A stretch of 64,000 nucleotides of DNA from Lucifuga dentata (lineage: Eukaryota; Chordata; Actinopteri; Ophidiiformes; Bythitidae): the NCBI GenBank assembly GCA_014773175.1, contig VXCM01000909.1, forward strand, positions 1 to 64,000, in the 5' to 3' direction. Made by a program: the position numbers and the translations under genes. Positions 1 to 12,905 of this stretch are shown here, piece by piece; the first letter of the stretch is position 1, and each line of letters opens with the position of its first letter. The notes beneath the pieces were generated by a model that did no database searches, was not told where the DNA came from, and saw only the letters and a list, made by a program, of their open reading frames with translations.

Positions 1-444
1 CCCAACATGGCAAACTTGAAATCTGATTGGTTAAAGAATATGACAATCAACAACATAGTCCCATTTGCTTGAACAGCAGAGGGGATTCACTCCAGATTGT
101 GAAGGCCTCAGGCTAGATTTTGTTTTACCCAGAGACAGCACAGGGGGAAAATCTGATTGGATAAAAGCTCTAATTTATATGAGCTGCACTGGAAGCAGCG
201 AAACTGAGGGAGAGGGTAGCGATGAAATGACGTTAATAAACTGATGGGAACGAACTCTGTAAAATACATATAGCATTAATTAAAATATATATTAAATTAT
301 AAAAACATAATTTGATGATTCTGACAATCTCTAGGCCAGCAGAGAAGGCCTTGCTGGCCCTGACCGCACACCACTGATATAAAGAAACAGTAGTAAATCA
401 AATATTTACCACATAACAAATCACGACAATTCTGGCCTGGCTCC

Positions 445-613
445 AAGACAGTTAGCTAGGTTAGCTTCATGAATTTACTCAGAATAGAACAGGAAAACTT
501 GAGTTAGCATTAGCAGCAGCAGCTAGTTAAGACAGTTAGCTAGGTTAGCTTCATGAATTTACTCAGAATAGAACAGGAAAACTTGAGTTAACATTAGCAG
601 CAGCTGCTAGTTA
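445..613. repeat. Tandem duplication, 84-bp period, two copies
   Basis: The block starting AAGACAGTTAGCTAGGTTAG at 445 is repeated at 529 with only a few substitutions. Both copies end in the CAGCAGCTAGTTAA motif and its GCAGCTGCTAG variant. It is local and not tied to any gene. Confidence 0.9.
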
Positions 614-1204
614 AGTAGCTAACATTGCAGCTTACCACTACATTTCCTCAAGTTCCATGTTGATTCTTAGAAGCTGAAATGTCACATTTTTAGGTAGACG
701 TAACACATTACTGTATGTAGCTGTTGGTTTTGGTAGACTGAAAAGAAACCAGCGTTTGAATGTGTGGCATGGGATGTGCCTCCTCTAAACCTCCTGCTGT
801 TGATTCCGTCTTTACTGTTCTGCTCTGGGTAAAACCATGGAAACGGAGGGTGGGGGGCATGGCTACTTCGAAGCAGACAGTGTAGTGTCTGACAATGAGA
901 GAAAAACTGAACATGAACCAAATTTAAACAGGTGAAATAAATAACACAAAGAGTGTGACCAAATGTTGAATGTCCAGAGTAAAAGTATAGTATTTTTCTT
1001 CATAAATATATTCAAGTATGAGTTAAAAGTATCCTGCAACAAAACTACTCAGTAAAGTACAAATATGTGAAAAAAGTTACTTGAGTAAATCTAACAGAGT
1101 AAATAGAACATGCCACTACCCATCTCTGCTCCCTGTAAGAAATGAAAATGTTTTATTTTGAGAAATGAGGTTAAAATGCAGGTTGATCAACATGTTTAGT
1201 AGAA

Positions 1205-2955
1205 TGTAGTCTGGCTCCACCACAAGCCCGTGGTTCAGGACAAGAACTCAACTAAAGTGGGCATAGCGGCTAGGCTAACATTCTTCACGCATTGCAACAA
1301 GTCACCACTTTGCTAATGTCGCCCCACCGTCAGCTTTTTCTGTGACAGGAAGTACAACTTGCTAACACTCCAGCTAGGCTTGACTGTTTGGTGCCTTGCT
1401 CTTCCCTTCACACAACTTGTGACTTTCTTGGTACTCACCCGGGTGTTTCTGCTTCAGGTGGTGAAACAAATTTGTGTTCCCACCTTTGGCTGTCAGGTCT
1501 GTGTACATAACAGCCAATCAATGTTTGTTTTGGAATGGGGAAACGGAAAACGGGGTAACAAGCCAATCTGTGTATCATTCATTCTTTTCATATTCATTTA
1601 CAAATCCAACATTTAAAAAAAGAAATAACGACTTCTTTTTCGTACTTTTGATTTTATGCTCAAGTTAAAAATAGAAAATGAGAATATGGGGCCACAGGCT
1701 GAACTTGATTTTGATATTAAAGCTTACCGAATTGGTATGACCCAGAAGTTAGCGAGTTGTTAGCTCAATTCCATGTTTTGCTAGCATTTTGTGTTTTGCT
1801 GGATGAATTTCATCTTGCTCACAGGAAATAAATGCGCAAAGACGACATGACAATACTAAATATCGGCAGAATATTTCAAGTATTGTAGCTTCATATGTGT
1901 TCAATGAATTCAGTAAAATAGACATACGTTGTTATAAATGTTATGGTGACCCCCTCCCCCAAATTCGGAAAGCTTAAATATCAAAATCAAGTTTGGTCCA
2001 TGGCCCATTTTCTCATTTTCTATTTTTAATTTGAGCATAAAATCAAAAGTACGAAAAACAATTTTTTTTTTTTTTGTTAGATTTGTAAATGAATAATGAA
2101 ATAAATTGGTTTTTCGTTTTCTGATTTTGGATTCTTAAATGGATATGAAATGAACGAATGATATACGGATTCAAGCCGTTTTAGATTTTCATTTTGAAAT
2201 AGGAAAATGAGTCATTTTCGGATTTTTTTTAATGGTAATTTAGTTTCATAATTGAAAAGTTTCTGCTTTGCTTTTGCGTTTATTTCTTTGTCCCGGAAGT
2301 CTTTGGTCTTTACCTGGTAACCCGCCTAAAACCAAAGAAGAGAAAGAAGCTAATCAGGCTAGCGGTAGATTCCAATGGAAAATATGTCTTTTCAAGAACA
2401 TTCGGATTTCATTTTAGAAAACACGAGATAAGGAATATCTCGCGGTGATATCACTGTTGCATTTTGAGTCCAATTTGGAGGCAGACGAGTATTTTCAGAG
2501 AGAAGTGTTCAGAGATGGTTTGCTGAACAAGGACTTGGAAAGCGAAGCTGCTCTGATGGCAGACTTGATCTTGAATTCGCTAATGCTAAGTTTTTAAGCA
2601 TGAAACGAATTTACATTTTTGAACATAAAAACAAAAATCAGAAAATGACTCGTTTTTTGTTTTCTGTTTTCCTATCAAAATGAAAATCGATTGATTGTTA
2701 TGTACATGGACGTGTTAGCCAGTTAGCCTTGAAGCTGAACCATTTCCAAACAACAGAACTAGCTCCTTTTTAGGAAGTAACTTGTCAGGTGTCTACTTGC
2801 TTGTAAGCTTGTTTTGTTTCTTCTTGTTGCACATTAGTTGAAAATGTCAACACGTTATCATGCCACAGTATCGTCAATATCGTGGTATGACTAATTCCTA
2901 TCACGTTAAAAACACCAGGATTATCATGAATGATATATGGTATGGCCCTACAGTC
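1205..2955 (+). mobile_element. hAT-like ~0.8 kb family copy, split by an inserted 1.2 kb element
   Basis: Parts 1205-1490 and 2710-2955 align in order with the uninterrupted copies at 46778-47586 (same strand) and 61131-61850 (opposite strand). Shared words include GCAACAAGTCA, CACAGGAAGTACA, CTTGTGACTTTCTTGGTA and the closing GATATATGGTATGGCCCTA. The two halves are separated by about 1.2 kb absent from the other copies. No intact coding frame remains. Confidence 0.75.
1494..2711. mobile_element. Inserted TIR element inside the hAT-like copy
   Basis: The insert is bounded by the inverted words TGTACATAAC (1502-1511) and GTTATGTACA (2697-2706), with CAATCA motifs following on both sides. A TGT triplet may be duplicated at the borders, but that is weak. 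Inside, 1600-1730 and 1968-2090 form a second, imperfect inverted repeat (AAAATCAAAAGTACGAAAAA against its complement). It carries no recognisable transposase and is therefore called non-autonomous; its superfamily is uncertain. Confidence 0.6.
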
Positions 2956-4274
2956 TTCTCACTGTGGGTTGATGATGGGAAGTGCAGTTCAGAAACTCGT
3001 TTCACTCATGATGGAGATAAAAATGTGAAATATCCACTTTTAATGCTTAAATATGCATTGGTGAAGACTTTATTACAAGTCCAGTTTGGAGCTACAGAGG
3101 ATTTTATGGTCCAGTCTCTGGGAATAATTTTGAGCAGTGGTTATTTTGGGGTCAAATGATTCATACTGGTAGAATAATTACTGTTACTATAAATGTTTAT
3201 GATGGGAAAATAATTAGAAATTGATTCCATCACAACCACAAATAGCAGTTTTATTGAAATGTTTGCCGTTGGTCAGTCTGCTTATGAGGTGACCAGAAAA
3301 GAATCCAAAAGTAACTCGACTCCTAAAGCACCACAGAGATGATGATTAGTTCTGTAAAGGCAGGAAGCATTAAAAGATTTATGATTACTTTATGCTGTGC
3401 ATAAGTGTAATATTATTCAAAGATCTGTTTTTAACTGTCTGCACCAAACTACCCACTGTGGTTTTTAGACATCAGCATCATTTGTCTACAAAAAGATTAA
3501 TAAAGAACTTCAAAAACAGACATCCAAGTGAGACGAGTGCAGAGAGAGACCCAGAGGCATTAATAAGGTAAAGTTATGTATTGAATCAGGTTTTTTTTTT
3601 TTTTTTTTTACTTTGGCAGTGAACGTTTCAGCCACAATCCAAACGACTCAATAGCTTTTCAAAGACAACAAAGTGGCAAAAACATTCATGTTAATGGAGA
3701 ATTCGTTCAGAAGAATCCATTTCGTTTACAGCTGCTTGCTGGATATGCACCAACATTTCCAGCACCTCAGCGTCACCGTGTCCCCAAGCATAATGAGGTG
3801 TGGCAAGATAAGATTGCACCTTCTGGCATTTTGAGAAGAAAGTAAAAAAAAAAAAGTTAAAATTTATGGATATGCTCACTGAGCATGGAACCCTGTTTTA
3901 TTCTCCATTATTTTCATGCACAGCAGCACATGCTGCTGCGGCAATGCTACATAAAAAATGACTTTTACTGTGACAAAAGCTGCCCCCGCCTTCCTCCCTT
4001 ACACCAAATCCAATTTGGTCTTCTCCAAACCACTCGACTGCCTCTTTGTGTGTGATGATATGGAGATCTGAAGGACCCAGCCACTGAGAGATTCTGTAAT
4101 GAGTGTTTTAGTTTAATCATGTGGAGACATTTTGGGTGATGATATCTGGAAATTGCACCAAGAAAGAAAAAAGAGCTCTGAAGGTATATACATGGAATTA
4201 TATTAAGGTAGAAGACAAACTGCAGGGAAAAGTTTTTTTTTCCCAGAGGAAAATATGAGCAAAGTACGACAGCT

Positions 4275-5025
4275 TATTAGGGCCATATGAAGAAAAATTA
4301 AAAAAACAAAAAACAAAAACAAAACAAGAGGGCATTATTTCGAGTTTTTAAACATGCAAATTTGCAAGTTTAAAAACCTACAAATTTGTATGTTTTTAAT
4401 GTTTGCATGTTTGTTTTCTTGCAAATTTGCTACTTTTTAAACAAAAAAAAAAAAAAAAAAANAAAAAAAAAAAAAAAAAAAAGGGGAATCACCGCCTTAC
4501 CATTGTGATTATGCCTGCAGTAATGACCTTATTAAATTATACCTTATTAAATTTGGAGTTTTAAAACTCAGAAAAATAAGGAGAAATAAGGATTCAGAAT
4601 TAACAGTCTCACATTGTGATTTTACCTGCAAATTACCTTATTAAATTATACTTTTCCATTGGATTTAACAATAAGGAAATACTTGTGCTTTTAGCGCAAT
4701 GCATTATCATAAGCATACTGACTTCTAAAACTGCCAAATCACGTTGTGACTATGCCTGCAGTACACTTATTAAATTATACTTCTCCAATGGATTTAGCAA
4801 TAAAGAAAATTGTGCTTTTAATGCAAAATCATCTAATTATCATATGCGTATGCATCATCAAATTATCACAGCATATGGACTTTTAAAATATACGGCATAA
4901 GGACAACATATGGACTTTTTTCTGAGTTTTTAAACTGGCAAATTTGTGTTTTTAAATTCACAAATTTGCGTGTTTAAAAACTCAAAATAATGCTCCCTCA
5001 TTTTTTTCATCATATGGCCCTAATA
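4275..5025. mobile_element. Non-autonomous inverted-repeat element, TIR TATTAGGGCCATATGA
   Basis: The left end TATTAGGGCCATATGA is met by its exact complement at the right end, followed inward on both sides by A/T runs and GGGCATTATTT/GGAGCATTATTT words. The terminal TA would fit a TA target duplication. The interior has several words built on CAAATTTG and three diverged copies of a ~45-bp unit containing TATGCCTGCAGTA (near 4502, 4614 and 4744). A long poly(A) at 4442-4502 is interrupted by an N at 4462. No coding potential was seen. Confidence 0.75.
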
Positions 5026-6727
5026 TGCCATCGTAGAAGTGTCTATGAAATGAAGGAAATCTATAGGTTTTGCTTTGCATTGCAAAATACAGAATTGGCA
5101 TCATGGTTTTCTGCTGGATTCACGTTGCAGTAGATAGAAAACCTGATTTTAAGTACTTTTCAATGAGAAGACGACAGAGAACTCCTCCACCGCTGGCTGA
5201 GAGACGCACACTGTGCTGACAAAAGTTACAATTTTCCAACTTTTTTTCCCACTTACTGCAGCTGCAATGTCTAACCGGATACTGATTTATTCTGCGGTTA
5301 ATGATGGATAGCGAGAGATTCATTCTTGTTGGTGTGTCTTTACACATTTATGAAAAATGAAATCAAGCAGATGAATCAAACTGAGTCAATCTCTCCTCAT
5401 CCATCCTCAGTTCTTGAATTAGACAATGGAATTCTCCCATCAGTTTACGCTTCTGCAAAAGAGGATGAACCCACGTGCATCTGCATGCCTGCTTTTGTTG
5501 TTGATTCTTTAAACAAGCATATAAAACAGCCAGCGCTTTCCTGTTTTACATAACATTGTGCAAAATGTTAAATGCTATTGCTTCCTCCGATATTGAACTA
5601 TATCCGGCTAAATTACCATGGATCAACCCTCGCCATCTACTGCTACATTTGAGTGATTCCACTACAATGAATCACTCAAAATTAAGGACATTAAGTATTA
5701 AAAAAACATACCGTACGTACATTGTTAAACCAAATCAATTGCATTGCAGCCTTGTGTTTGAATCTTTTGTTGGTCCAGTATCGCAGGAGGCCAGTATGTT
5801 TCCTGTCACAAAACCTTGAAGTATTTAATGTATAATTGGAGTGAAATGGAGAAAAATCCAGGATGAAAAGGTTGAAGATTTTCTGGAAAACAGCTGTAAT
5901 ACAAAATCTGTTTGGGTAGAATACAACCTAATCCTCAAATCAAGTGTATTTATTTTATTTTATTTATTTATTTATTTGTTTTTTGCAGCAAGAGGCTTAA
6001 TAAGAATAAGAAAACTTCTCGTGAAAGTGTCATTTCAGATGAGAAATCCAATTCAGTTTATTGTCATCACACCATAAAGCGTAATGAAATATTTTTTTTT
6101 CCTCTCACTCTAGGGCAGTAAACATAAACCTCTAACGGCAAGACAGAGGAAAGAATTATATGAGAAAGCATAGCACAACTTAAATATACACAGTATCAAG
6201 ACTATAAAAGTTTTATTCTATAAACACAGCATAAACTCTCTAAAAGTGTCCAGGCTGTTTTTTTGTTTTCAGGGAGGGGGTCAGTATGTAGTTTGATGCT
6301 GGAGGATTGACTGTATGGTCCGGTGCCTTCTACCAGATGGCTGGGTGCTAACAATGCTAACAGATGGCGGTTTGGGTGTGTGGGTCTGCAGTGGGCTCTC
6401 CTCAGCGATTTGTTATCCAAATTACAATCTATGGGTGGCAACGCTGTCCCAAAGATGCTTTAACTGCATGTTGTAGAGCTTATTAGATGCCAAAGCAGAG
6501 TTGATGTATCAGGCTATGATGCAACTGTCAGTCAGTAGGAATTAATGATCTTCTGGTATAGTTTGAAGAAGAAGACAAGGGTTCTTCTTGGTTCAAGATG
6601 TGCAGGGACCATGAGGTTCATGAGCCCCAGGAACTTAAAAACAATGGACTGTCATCCTGAAATTGATCATTAGTTTGTTTTGTTGATGGTAAGATGCACG
6701 TGATGTTTCAAGAGCTGTAGTCTGTTA

Positions 6728-6985
6728 TCAGTGTCAGTGGTTTTGCATGTTTGAGACCAATAAATACTACCTGCATGTAACCAGGTCATTTATGCATAAA
6801 TGACCTGGTTTACATTAGTGTCTGCAGGCAAAACAGTAATTTTGAAATATTAGATGATTTGGCAAAGTGACACGAAAACTAAAATACGGCTTTGTATTTT
6901 GGAAAATGGTTGTCAGTCATGCAACGTGTACACAGGTTGTATTTATTGGGCTGAAACATGCAAACCCACCGGTATGACCCTTTAA
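6728..6985. mobile_element. Old, deleted copy of the TTAA MITE family
   Basis: The left part (TTTTGCATGTTTGAGACCAA) and the right part (GGGCTGAAACATGCAAACCC followed by GGTATGACCCTTTAA) match the termini of the better-preserved copies at 8014 and 13270. The middle is mostly lost. A 32-bp perfect palindrome at 6779-6810 lies within it. Confidence 0.65.
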
Positions 6986-8013
6986 GTACTCCAACAGCAA
7001 CCGAACTCGTGACCATGACACAAATTATGCTTTGTAATTGTGTTAAGTGTGCAACAATCAGGAAAATCAGTTTTTCAGACATCCTAGACTTCTGACTTTA
7101 CATTTACTCAACAAATTAAAGCTGCGCCTCATTTTGAAGCGCTTTAGTTGCCATTTTTACCCGGTTTGCATCATGACATGAGTGGCAATGCTGTTAAGCC
7201 CCAGTAGATGGATGCAGAGAAATACTGGAGAAATAAGTGACAATGATTGCTAACATACAGCAGCTGCACAGAAAAGGTCAGGCTATTTTTATTGAAACTC
7301 CCCCCCCCCCCCNCCCCCCCCCCCAAAGATGTCCCCAGTGACTGTAACACACCACACTGTGAACAGCTGCTGTAATTGCTGTAATCAACGAGAAATCACT
7401 TCATCAGTAAGTTTCTTCCAGTACCACCAAGTTTGCTGACTTCCTTCTTCTCCTGAGCGGTTAAAAAAAGAAAAAGAAAAAAAAGAACAGGAAATGAAAG
7501 AACGAGGTTCCTGCTTTTTCTTTTGCTCCATTAATTTTGGTGTAATAATGAGAAGTGTAGCACATTCAACCGTAAGGTGTCATTTTGAGAGGAGTGACAT
7601 TTGCAGAATAGTTTAAGTTGATTAGCCAGGCTAAATTTTGGCCCAGAGGCTTTAATTGTTTGAAGCGGCAATTAAAGAGTTTATGTGAACTGCCAAGAGT
7701 TTGTGAATTTTGCATTTTTAACTAATAAAAAATAAGCAGAGTAAATATTGAAATGTGCGATCAGACTAATTCAGACGCTCAGATTTAGATGAGATGATGT
7801 CTATCCATGCGTGATTTCTCACATTGTACTCTGGTTGTGCCAAATCTTGGATTGAGCACAGGACAGATAATTGGGGCAGGTGAGAGGATGTCCATGTCTT
7901 GAGGGACCAGTCATTGCCATTCTTGAGCATCCAACGTTGCCATGGAAATGGTTGAGACGCTGCCAGTTTGACCAAGACACATTCTTGCTAACTGGAAGCA
8001 GTTTGGATCTTAA

Positions 8014-8585
8014 AGGACCATACCACCCATTTTGCATGTTTGAGCTTAATATATTCAATTTTCATACATGTAGTAATCGTTTCCCAAAGGATAAAACTGT
8101 ATTTCAGCTTTCCTGATATTTTGCAAAATCTCTTAATCTTTCAAAATCAAATATTCAAGTGATACACCCACCTTAAAAATCAATGTTTCACCTGCTAATA
8201 TGCAGCCTTATGAAGTCACGGACAAATTTTTCCATAAATGCAGGTCTTCTTTTAGGACAATATTCCCTGGTGGAGACATATATTCACTCCACACTTTTTA
8301 TTGTGGTTAAATGCTAAAATTACATAACTTTTAAAAAAAAAACAAAAAAACTGAATATACGTCTTGTTGGTGATGATGGATTACCTATCCCAAGAACGTT
8401 TCAAGTATCAACAAGTTGATTTTAATAGCAGAATGAACTGAAACCAATGGTGGTCTGGAAGGTAGGAAAAACATGTTTAATTCACTATTCCAGTAGTATG
8501 CTTTGGGAAATGATTATCAGTAACGTTACGTGTATGAAAATGGAATATATGAAGCTTAAACATGCAAAATGGGTGGTATGGTCCT
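8014..8585 (+). mobile_element. TTAA-flanked MITE, copy A
   Basis: Begins AGGACCATACCACCCATTTT and ends with the inverted terminus GGTGGTATGGTCCT. It is flanked by TTAA at 8010-8013 and 8586-8589. The terminal inverted repeats run for roughly 100 bases through TTTGCATGTTTGAGC and CATACATGT to TTTCCCAAAG. Length 572 bp with no protein-coding capacity. The TTAA flanks suggest piggyBac-type mobilisation, an inference from the target site alone. Confidence 0.85.
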
Positions 8586-11567
8586 TTAATGTCATGGCTG
8601 AAGGTTTGGCGGCAAGCTGCTCTTCCAGACTTGATCTCAACCTGTGATACTTTTTATTTTTTAGTGATGTCAGAATGCACAAAAGGCATTTCAGTGACTT
8701 TTTTTTAGCAGCATACAAACGAAATTAATTGCAAATCCTTTGAATAATCTTTCACTGTGCTTGTTGAAAAGCAGCAGGTGTCATGAGGGAAGGAACCGAG
8801 GCACCAGGCAGATCAGAGCGCATTAATACGACCACTGCAGCCTCTCAGTGCTTCAGATACAAATAACACTGACCGAATGTCTGTCCGCCGTCACAAACGC
8901 CCTGCTGATGGAGATGGAGGAGCTGCACAGCAGCTTCACAGCCATGTACCTAAATAGGAGTCATTTGTTGCCACGTGGCTACGCCTGAGATGAGCTTATG
9001 AGAAGGAGAATCTGTGATAATAGATTTGTGGTGCCATGCCTTCCTGACTGCAGCGCTGAGAAATTCATGCAATTAAGTTTCTAATTTCAGCAGGGTAATC
9101 AGGTCAGGCCCGTCTGACTTCATTACGAGAACAAAACCTTGTTATTAAAATCAATCCGGTTGAAGACTTGATTCGTAGTCGTGACTTGAGGGTTCACCGG
9201 GTGCCACGTTTTTTTCATGAGAGCATTTCCAATGATTTGCTGCAGGAAACCATTATCAGAAATTCAGATGAAACCAGAAGTTAGTCCTTAATGTCACATG
9301 ATTAGTGCTCGCAAAAAAACAAAATGTTGCCATCAACCTGGTTTAAGCGACAGAGCTCTGATCAGAGAAACAATCACAGAAATGCATTATTCAAAATGCA
9401 GATAATATTGAGATGATAATGGCCTGCTAGGCTCCTTGGCTGATTTGATATTCCCGTGGAGCTCAGCGGCTTCCAGGCTCCAACACCTGAGCCAAGGAAT
9501 AAAAATGATCCTTATAATCTTTGCTCCAGCACCTGTGCTCAGGCAAAAGGCAGGAGCATTTGTTTTTCCACATCCATACATAAAGACAGAAGCTCTCCGC
9601 TTTGCTACTTCACTCCAGACAGCAGCAAACATCACCCATATAGCTGGAGTGCATTTTTATGTGTATGTTTTGGATGAATGTTTTGGCTTGGTTTGGATGA
9701 ATTTAAACCTGCTGAATATTCATTGGAAGAGCAGGAAATCTGGTGTGTGTGGGGTGTGTGTTCTAGTTTTCTCCACCTGCTGCATGAGAATGGAAATGTC
9801 TCAGCAGCAGCAACCTCACAACAAAAAAGGTGAGGGCGGCTTTGATGAGAATCAGCGAGCTTTCATGTGCAGCCAGAGGGGAGAGAGCACAGGGAGTACA
9901 GCTCATCTATCCACGCTATAAGGAGAGCAGTCGCCTCAGGGTTCAACAGATAGAAACTCTAAACACACACACACACACACTTGATTTGTTACACCCTTAT
10001 GTGCTACTCTCCACTGACTTATATCCATTTCCTGCTCTAAATTCTCCACGCCATAACGTCCACAGGCGTCACATCCTAAATATCTTTAAAATAAGCACAC
10101 ATTCTCAGAAAAAACATGCTTTTTTTCACCGAGAAACCCAGACGCAAATGTCCTAAATGTTCCATAACCATTGTTCTCGATGAAGAGACAGACGGTCACT
10201 TGTTAAAAAAAAAAAAAATTGCTGAAAACGTGGTTCTGAATTATTTTACGCTGCTTGCAAAGACATTTGCTGCAGCATCTCTTGTTAGCAGTCTGAGCAG
10301 AGCTGCATGAGAGTTGTCAAGTACATCGTTTGGTATTCTACAAACACTACAGCGGGTGATGAAATGTGCAGATGGGAAACACTCCTAGCAACAGGCAACA
10401 ATGTGGGCAACAGGGTAAAAAAAATCAAATGTTTCCTGGCAACCAGAGTTTCCTGCGGGATTGGGGAAAAAAAAGGAGAAATAGCGGAAATGCTGTGAAT
10501 GTGAAACTTCAGTTAAAAACTAAAGGGATATTCTGTTCATTTTCCTGCTCCACAGAGAGGTCAGAGGTCAAACGTAACAGCAAGTTTAGAGCTGGGGGAG
10601 ATTCTTGCTCAAGGATGCTTCAGTAGGCAGAATAATAACAGAGAAAGTGTGTCTCACCACTGACGTCAAACTCTGACTGAGTCCTTTCACAGATCTGCTG
10701 GTTTGGGGGAGACAGAAGCTGGAAGGTGGGCAGAAACTGATGCTCACTTTCCTTTCTGGATGAAACTGAGTGTGTCACTCACAGCAGAGAGTGAGTATGT
10801 AAAAATACACACACTCATCCCATGCTCAGAAGCTGTAGACTTTGAGGCAGGAAGTTCTGCTTCATTAAAGACTAAAAGAAATAAGGTATAGATAATGTAA
10901 TATGACACACACACACACAAGCAAACAGTCTGTTACAAATGTCAGTCTGAGCCCCTAATCTTTTCTGTTCTGTGTTAAGTTCTGTTCACACCAATTCAGC
11001 ACTTCCTGCACGTACTTCACAATAAAGGCATTGTAATGTAAAAAGGTAGGCCTTTGTTGTGAAGGCACATCAGGAAGTGTTTGCACTGCAGGAACTCAGG
11101 AATTTTCAGGAACTTTTCTTCATTTCACACCCATTTTGGTACCAGAACTGTAGCTGTTTTTGGATGCTTTTGAACTCTGGTGGTTCAGGATCTGCTGGAT
11201 GAAGCTCACAAGAGCAAACATGGCTGATTGGTCAGACGTAAGACACAAACGGCCCAAACAGGCAGACAAAAATAATTTTTAAATACTTTGCAGCACAACA
11301 GCAACAGTTAGTGTTTGCAGTTTTTTTTACCCTTATGTTTGCAATTTTTTTTTTCATTTAGAACATCAGGATGTGTCCATGGTAAACACCAGGCCTAAGA
11401 TACCCTGTGTGGGTTTTTCCTTATGAAAGGTCAACTCCTGCACCCAGACATAAAATTAAGAATTTCCTGGGCATAACACATAAAAATAAAAACAGTTATG
11501 CTTTAAATTATCAAATTTTAACAATCAGGTCCAAATAAACATTAAAAACCAATACATTTTATTAACA

Positions 11568-12270
11568 TACACTACAGGCCAGACGTTTGTGGCCAACCCC
11601 AGATTAAAAAAAAAAAAAAATCAATTTACTGTTTTACAATTTATAACACAGGAAATTACAAAAATACATAAAATAAATGTAACTAGATGTAATTTTGAAG
11701 AAGAATTAGTCACATCAAAGCTTTGAAGTCGTTTCAGGCNTCTGCCTTCTCCCACATCATTTTGGGATTAACTTGCTACACAGTCTGCTCATGCTATTGC
11801 TCTGCAGTAATGCTGTGGGGGTTTTGGGGGAGAGAGATCTGGAGACTTGGTCCAAGTTAAAGGAATTACCATTCCATCCTTCAAAGACACATGATTCCAT
11901 CTGGTTTATGAATTATTGGTCAAAATTTCATTCTTCAACAGGACAACGATCCAAAACATTCATCAAAATTTTGTCAAAATTATTACTTCCATTCAAAAGA
12001 GAAGCAAAATGTTTTGAGAATTCTGACTTGGCCAGAGAGGGTTACTTTGACAAAACCAAAGTCTGAGCCTGAAATGACTTCAAAGGGCTTTTATGCTGAA
12101 AAATTATTCTTGAAATCTAATTAGTTACCTTTATTTTGTGTATTTTTGTCATTTCCTGTGCAATAAATTGTAAAACAAACAGTGTATTGATTGTTTTTTT
12201 TTTTTTTTTTTTNTTTTTTTTTTTTTTTTTTTAATCTGGGGGTGGCCTCAGACTTCTGGCCTGTAGTGTA
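11568..12270 (+). mobile_element. Internally deleted Tc1-like transposon relic
   Basis: Termini TACACTACAGGCCAGA (left) and the inverted CTTCTGGCCTGTAGTGTA (right) carry extended inverted repeats of more than 100 bases, with a TA at each end as expected for Tc1/mariner. Inside, around 11930-12060, the plus strand encodes FILQQDNDPKHSSKFCQNY, the region of the second catalytic Asp in Tc1 transposases, in a frame with no start and other frames intruding. Only this C-terminal piece survives; full-length Tc1 elements are roughly twice as long. N bases at 11740 and 12213 mark assembly breaks. It sits 636 bp downstream of the rngtt stop. A related, more decayed copy is at 54847-55257. Confidence 0.85.
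11925..12066 (+). pseudogene. Tc1-like transposase C-terminal remnant
   Basis: Translation around the DNDPKH motif gives a recognisable Tc1 DDE segment (LQQDNDPKHSSK, then a degraded tail containing LTWPERVTLTKPKSEP). There is no in-frame start and the N-terminal DNA-binding domain is missing. It is a broken remnant within the element at 11568-12270. Confidence 0.75.
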
Positions 12271-12905
12271 CTATTTTTCCATATATGTGTGTAGGGGTTG
12301 CTGACCAGCCAGCTCAGGACGTTGTCATCGCCCTGCCCATGGTTATAGCCTTTAAAATTCTCCACCGAGTCATCTGTACCAACAACAAGCTACAGAATAC
12401 CTCAAGATTTAACGCCGATCTGACTCGGAGCAAATTAGTCAGTTAACCAGCGGACCTAAATTATTTGCTACAAACTATTTCTGATTTAAAGATATTAAGA
12501 CACCAGAATAAGCTTTAATGATGTTTACTGCTCCTGAAATACAAAGAAGGTACTATTTGACAGAACACAAACAAGGTCTGCATTGTTGCTGTAACAATTT
12601 CCCTCTTTTATAAATACTAGTTAGTGCAGACTTTAAAAAAAGATAGAGAAAAAAGTAAAATGAGTGTCATGACTTCTGTTTTAATAAGAACAACAGCACT
12701 TAAAGCTATGAAGTCTACAAGGTAAATGTAATGGCGATGAGGCAGCCAGTCAAAGGGTTCTCCAGCCTTTAGATAATCTGGGCTCATAAAGCAAATGTAC
12801 TGCGGATTAGAAAGCCTTGAAGGTGTGTGTGTGTTTTCTGCTGAGAGGAGGATGCGGCTGGTGCTGTGGGTGTGGGAGTACACCGTGAACGTGACTGGAC
12901 CCGGG

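Larger units (their letters stand above)
1..12905. other. rngtt 3' flank (3' UTR plus intergenic), repeat-rich
   Basis: No protein-coding gene could be supported here. Recognised content is listed separately: a tandem duplication, a hAT-like mosaic (1205-2955), an inverted-repeat element (4275-5025), MITE copies and the Tc1-like relic. At 975-1125 there is a stretch resembling the common teleost interspersed repeat built on AAGTA and ACTTGAGTAAAT words. At 340-377 the sequence ends in the inverse of CAGTGGTGTGCGGTCA, which resembles a hAT terminus. A C homopolymer at 7300-7324 is broken by an N. In 2960-4270, 5030-6720, 7000-8000 and 8600-11560 I see only chance reading frames and short CA or A/T runs. 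Confidence 0.6.

Noticed and set aside
7300..7324. Long C tract (and the G tract at 20749-20779) as possible structured DNA
   Set aside because: Each is broken by an N in a homopolymer and is most likely an assembly join, so its length and purity cannot be trusted.
9436..9921. 161-codon plus-strand frame with a Gln/His patch
   Set aside because: Unrecognised and compositionally like the surrounding intergenic DNA; it reads through a GTGTGTG tract. Treated as chance.
1..12905. Searched for cnr1 or another neighbour known near rngtt in vertebrates
   Set aside because: No frame or exon resembling it was found in the 3' flank of this window.
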